From positions 1 through 31,245 of the forward strand of contig CAJTSH010000033.1 of the NCBI GenBank assembly GCA_910578885.1: a stretch of DNA of 31,245 nt, written 5' to 3'. The DNA is from an uncultured Lachnospiraceae bacterium. GTDB lineage: Bacteria; Bacillota; Clostridia; Lachnospirales; Lachnospiraceae. The position numbers and the translations under genes are program-made. A model generated the notes under the pieces. That model was not told where the DNA came from. It was given only the letters and a program-made list of their open reading frames with translations, and ran no database searches. Below, one piece after another: positions 31,147 to 31,245 of this stretch (positions are counted from its first letter, which is position 1; each line of letters begins with the position of its first letter).

Positions 31147-31245
31147 TCAACTCCCAATCCACTCACTCTTGAGGGGCTTGAACACTTTGTTGCGCCGAGT
31201 GCGGATTTGTCCTAAGGGGTACCAGACTTGACTGGGGGATTCCTT
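31147..31245 (-). CDS. 3' end of an unidentified minus-strand gene (runs off the window)
   Basis: The last 32 codons of an open frame end in TGA at 31147. The sequence includes QVWYPLGQIRTRRNK and ends in SEWIGS. The basic, aromatic composition reads like genuine protein and could be the tail of a transposase, but I cannot identify it. AACAAAG (31126-31132) and CTTTGTT (31185-31191) form a loose inverted repeat around the end of the frame. Confidence 0.35.
   Translation of the reverse strand, partial: KESPSQVWYPLGQIRTRRNKVFKPLKSEWIGS

Overview
The window looks like a chromosomal segment from a Firmicutes anaerobe, most likely Lachnospiraceae (Clostridia). The signs are moderate GC with AT-rich intergenic regions, AGGAGG-type ribosome sites, TTGACA/TATAAT promoters, a T-box in front of ileS, a eukaryote-like (type 2) IleS, crotonase and GPH-transporter remnants, and many intrinsic terminators. 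The genus cannot be settled from sequence alone. I see no rRNA, tRNA, CRISPR array or intact insertion sequence.

Left part (1-7135): the 5' end of a cbiM-type cobalt/nickel ECF transporter gene runs off the left edge. It is followed by glgP and ileS, all on the minus strand. ileS has a promoter, a T-box with a likely AUC specifier, and two unexplained extra inverted repeats. A small two-helix membrane protein (DUF6199-like) lies on the plus strand.

7254-8650 is an AT-rich, probably acquired two-gene cassette on the minus strand: a Panacea/SocA-type antitoxin (DUF4065) followed after 3 bp by an uncharacterised coiled-coil protein with three membrane segments. Its consensus promoter carries a perfect LexA/DinR operator (GAAC-N4-GTTC) between -35 and -10. 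This is the strongest candidate for an undescribed system: an SOS-inducible Panacea-type toxin-antitoxin or defence module.

8728-12112 is a four-gene phosphatidylethanolamine operon (PAP2 phosphatase, YbhN/MprF-like membrane protein, pssA, psd). It is followed by ilvE, a NatAB-type ABC exporter whose leader holds four hairpins with near-identical 7-nt loops, and two DUF4190 membrane proteins. Divergent from these is pncB, whose Shine-Dalgarno sequence and start codon are separated by a hairpin.

18591-25680: a GT2 glycosyltransferase, mutY with an upstream DUF4062 protein, a fructokinase preceded by an in-frame fusion of a ROK repressor head to a sugar transporter tail (a deletion scar), an Rpn-type nuclease, and a decayed AAA-ATPase remnant. 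Two copies of a GTAGCACAG palindrome lie in this stretch. It has been eroded by deletions and mobile-type genes.

25764-31245: a solitary crotonase (crt), proC, a dCache chemoreceptor and an intracellular GH13 alpha-glucanase. The last could feed the same glucan pool as GlgP. The right edge holds the 3' end of an unidentified minus-strand frame.
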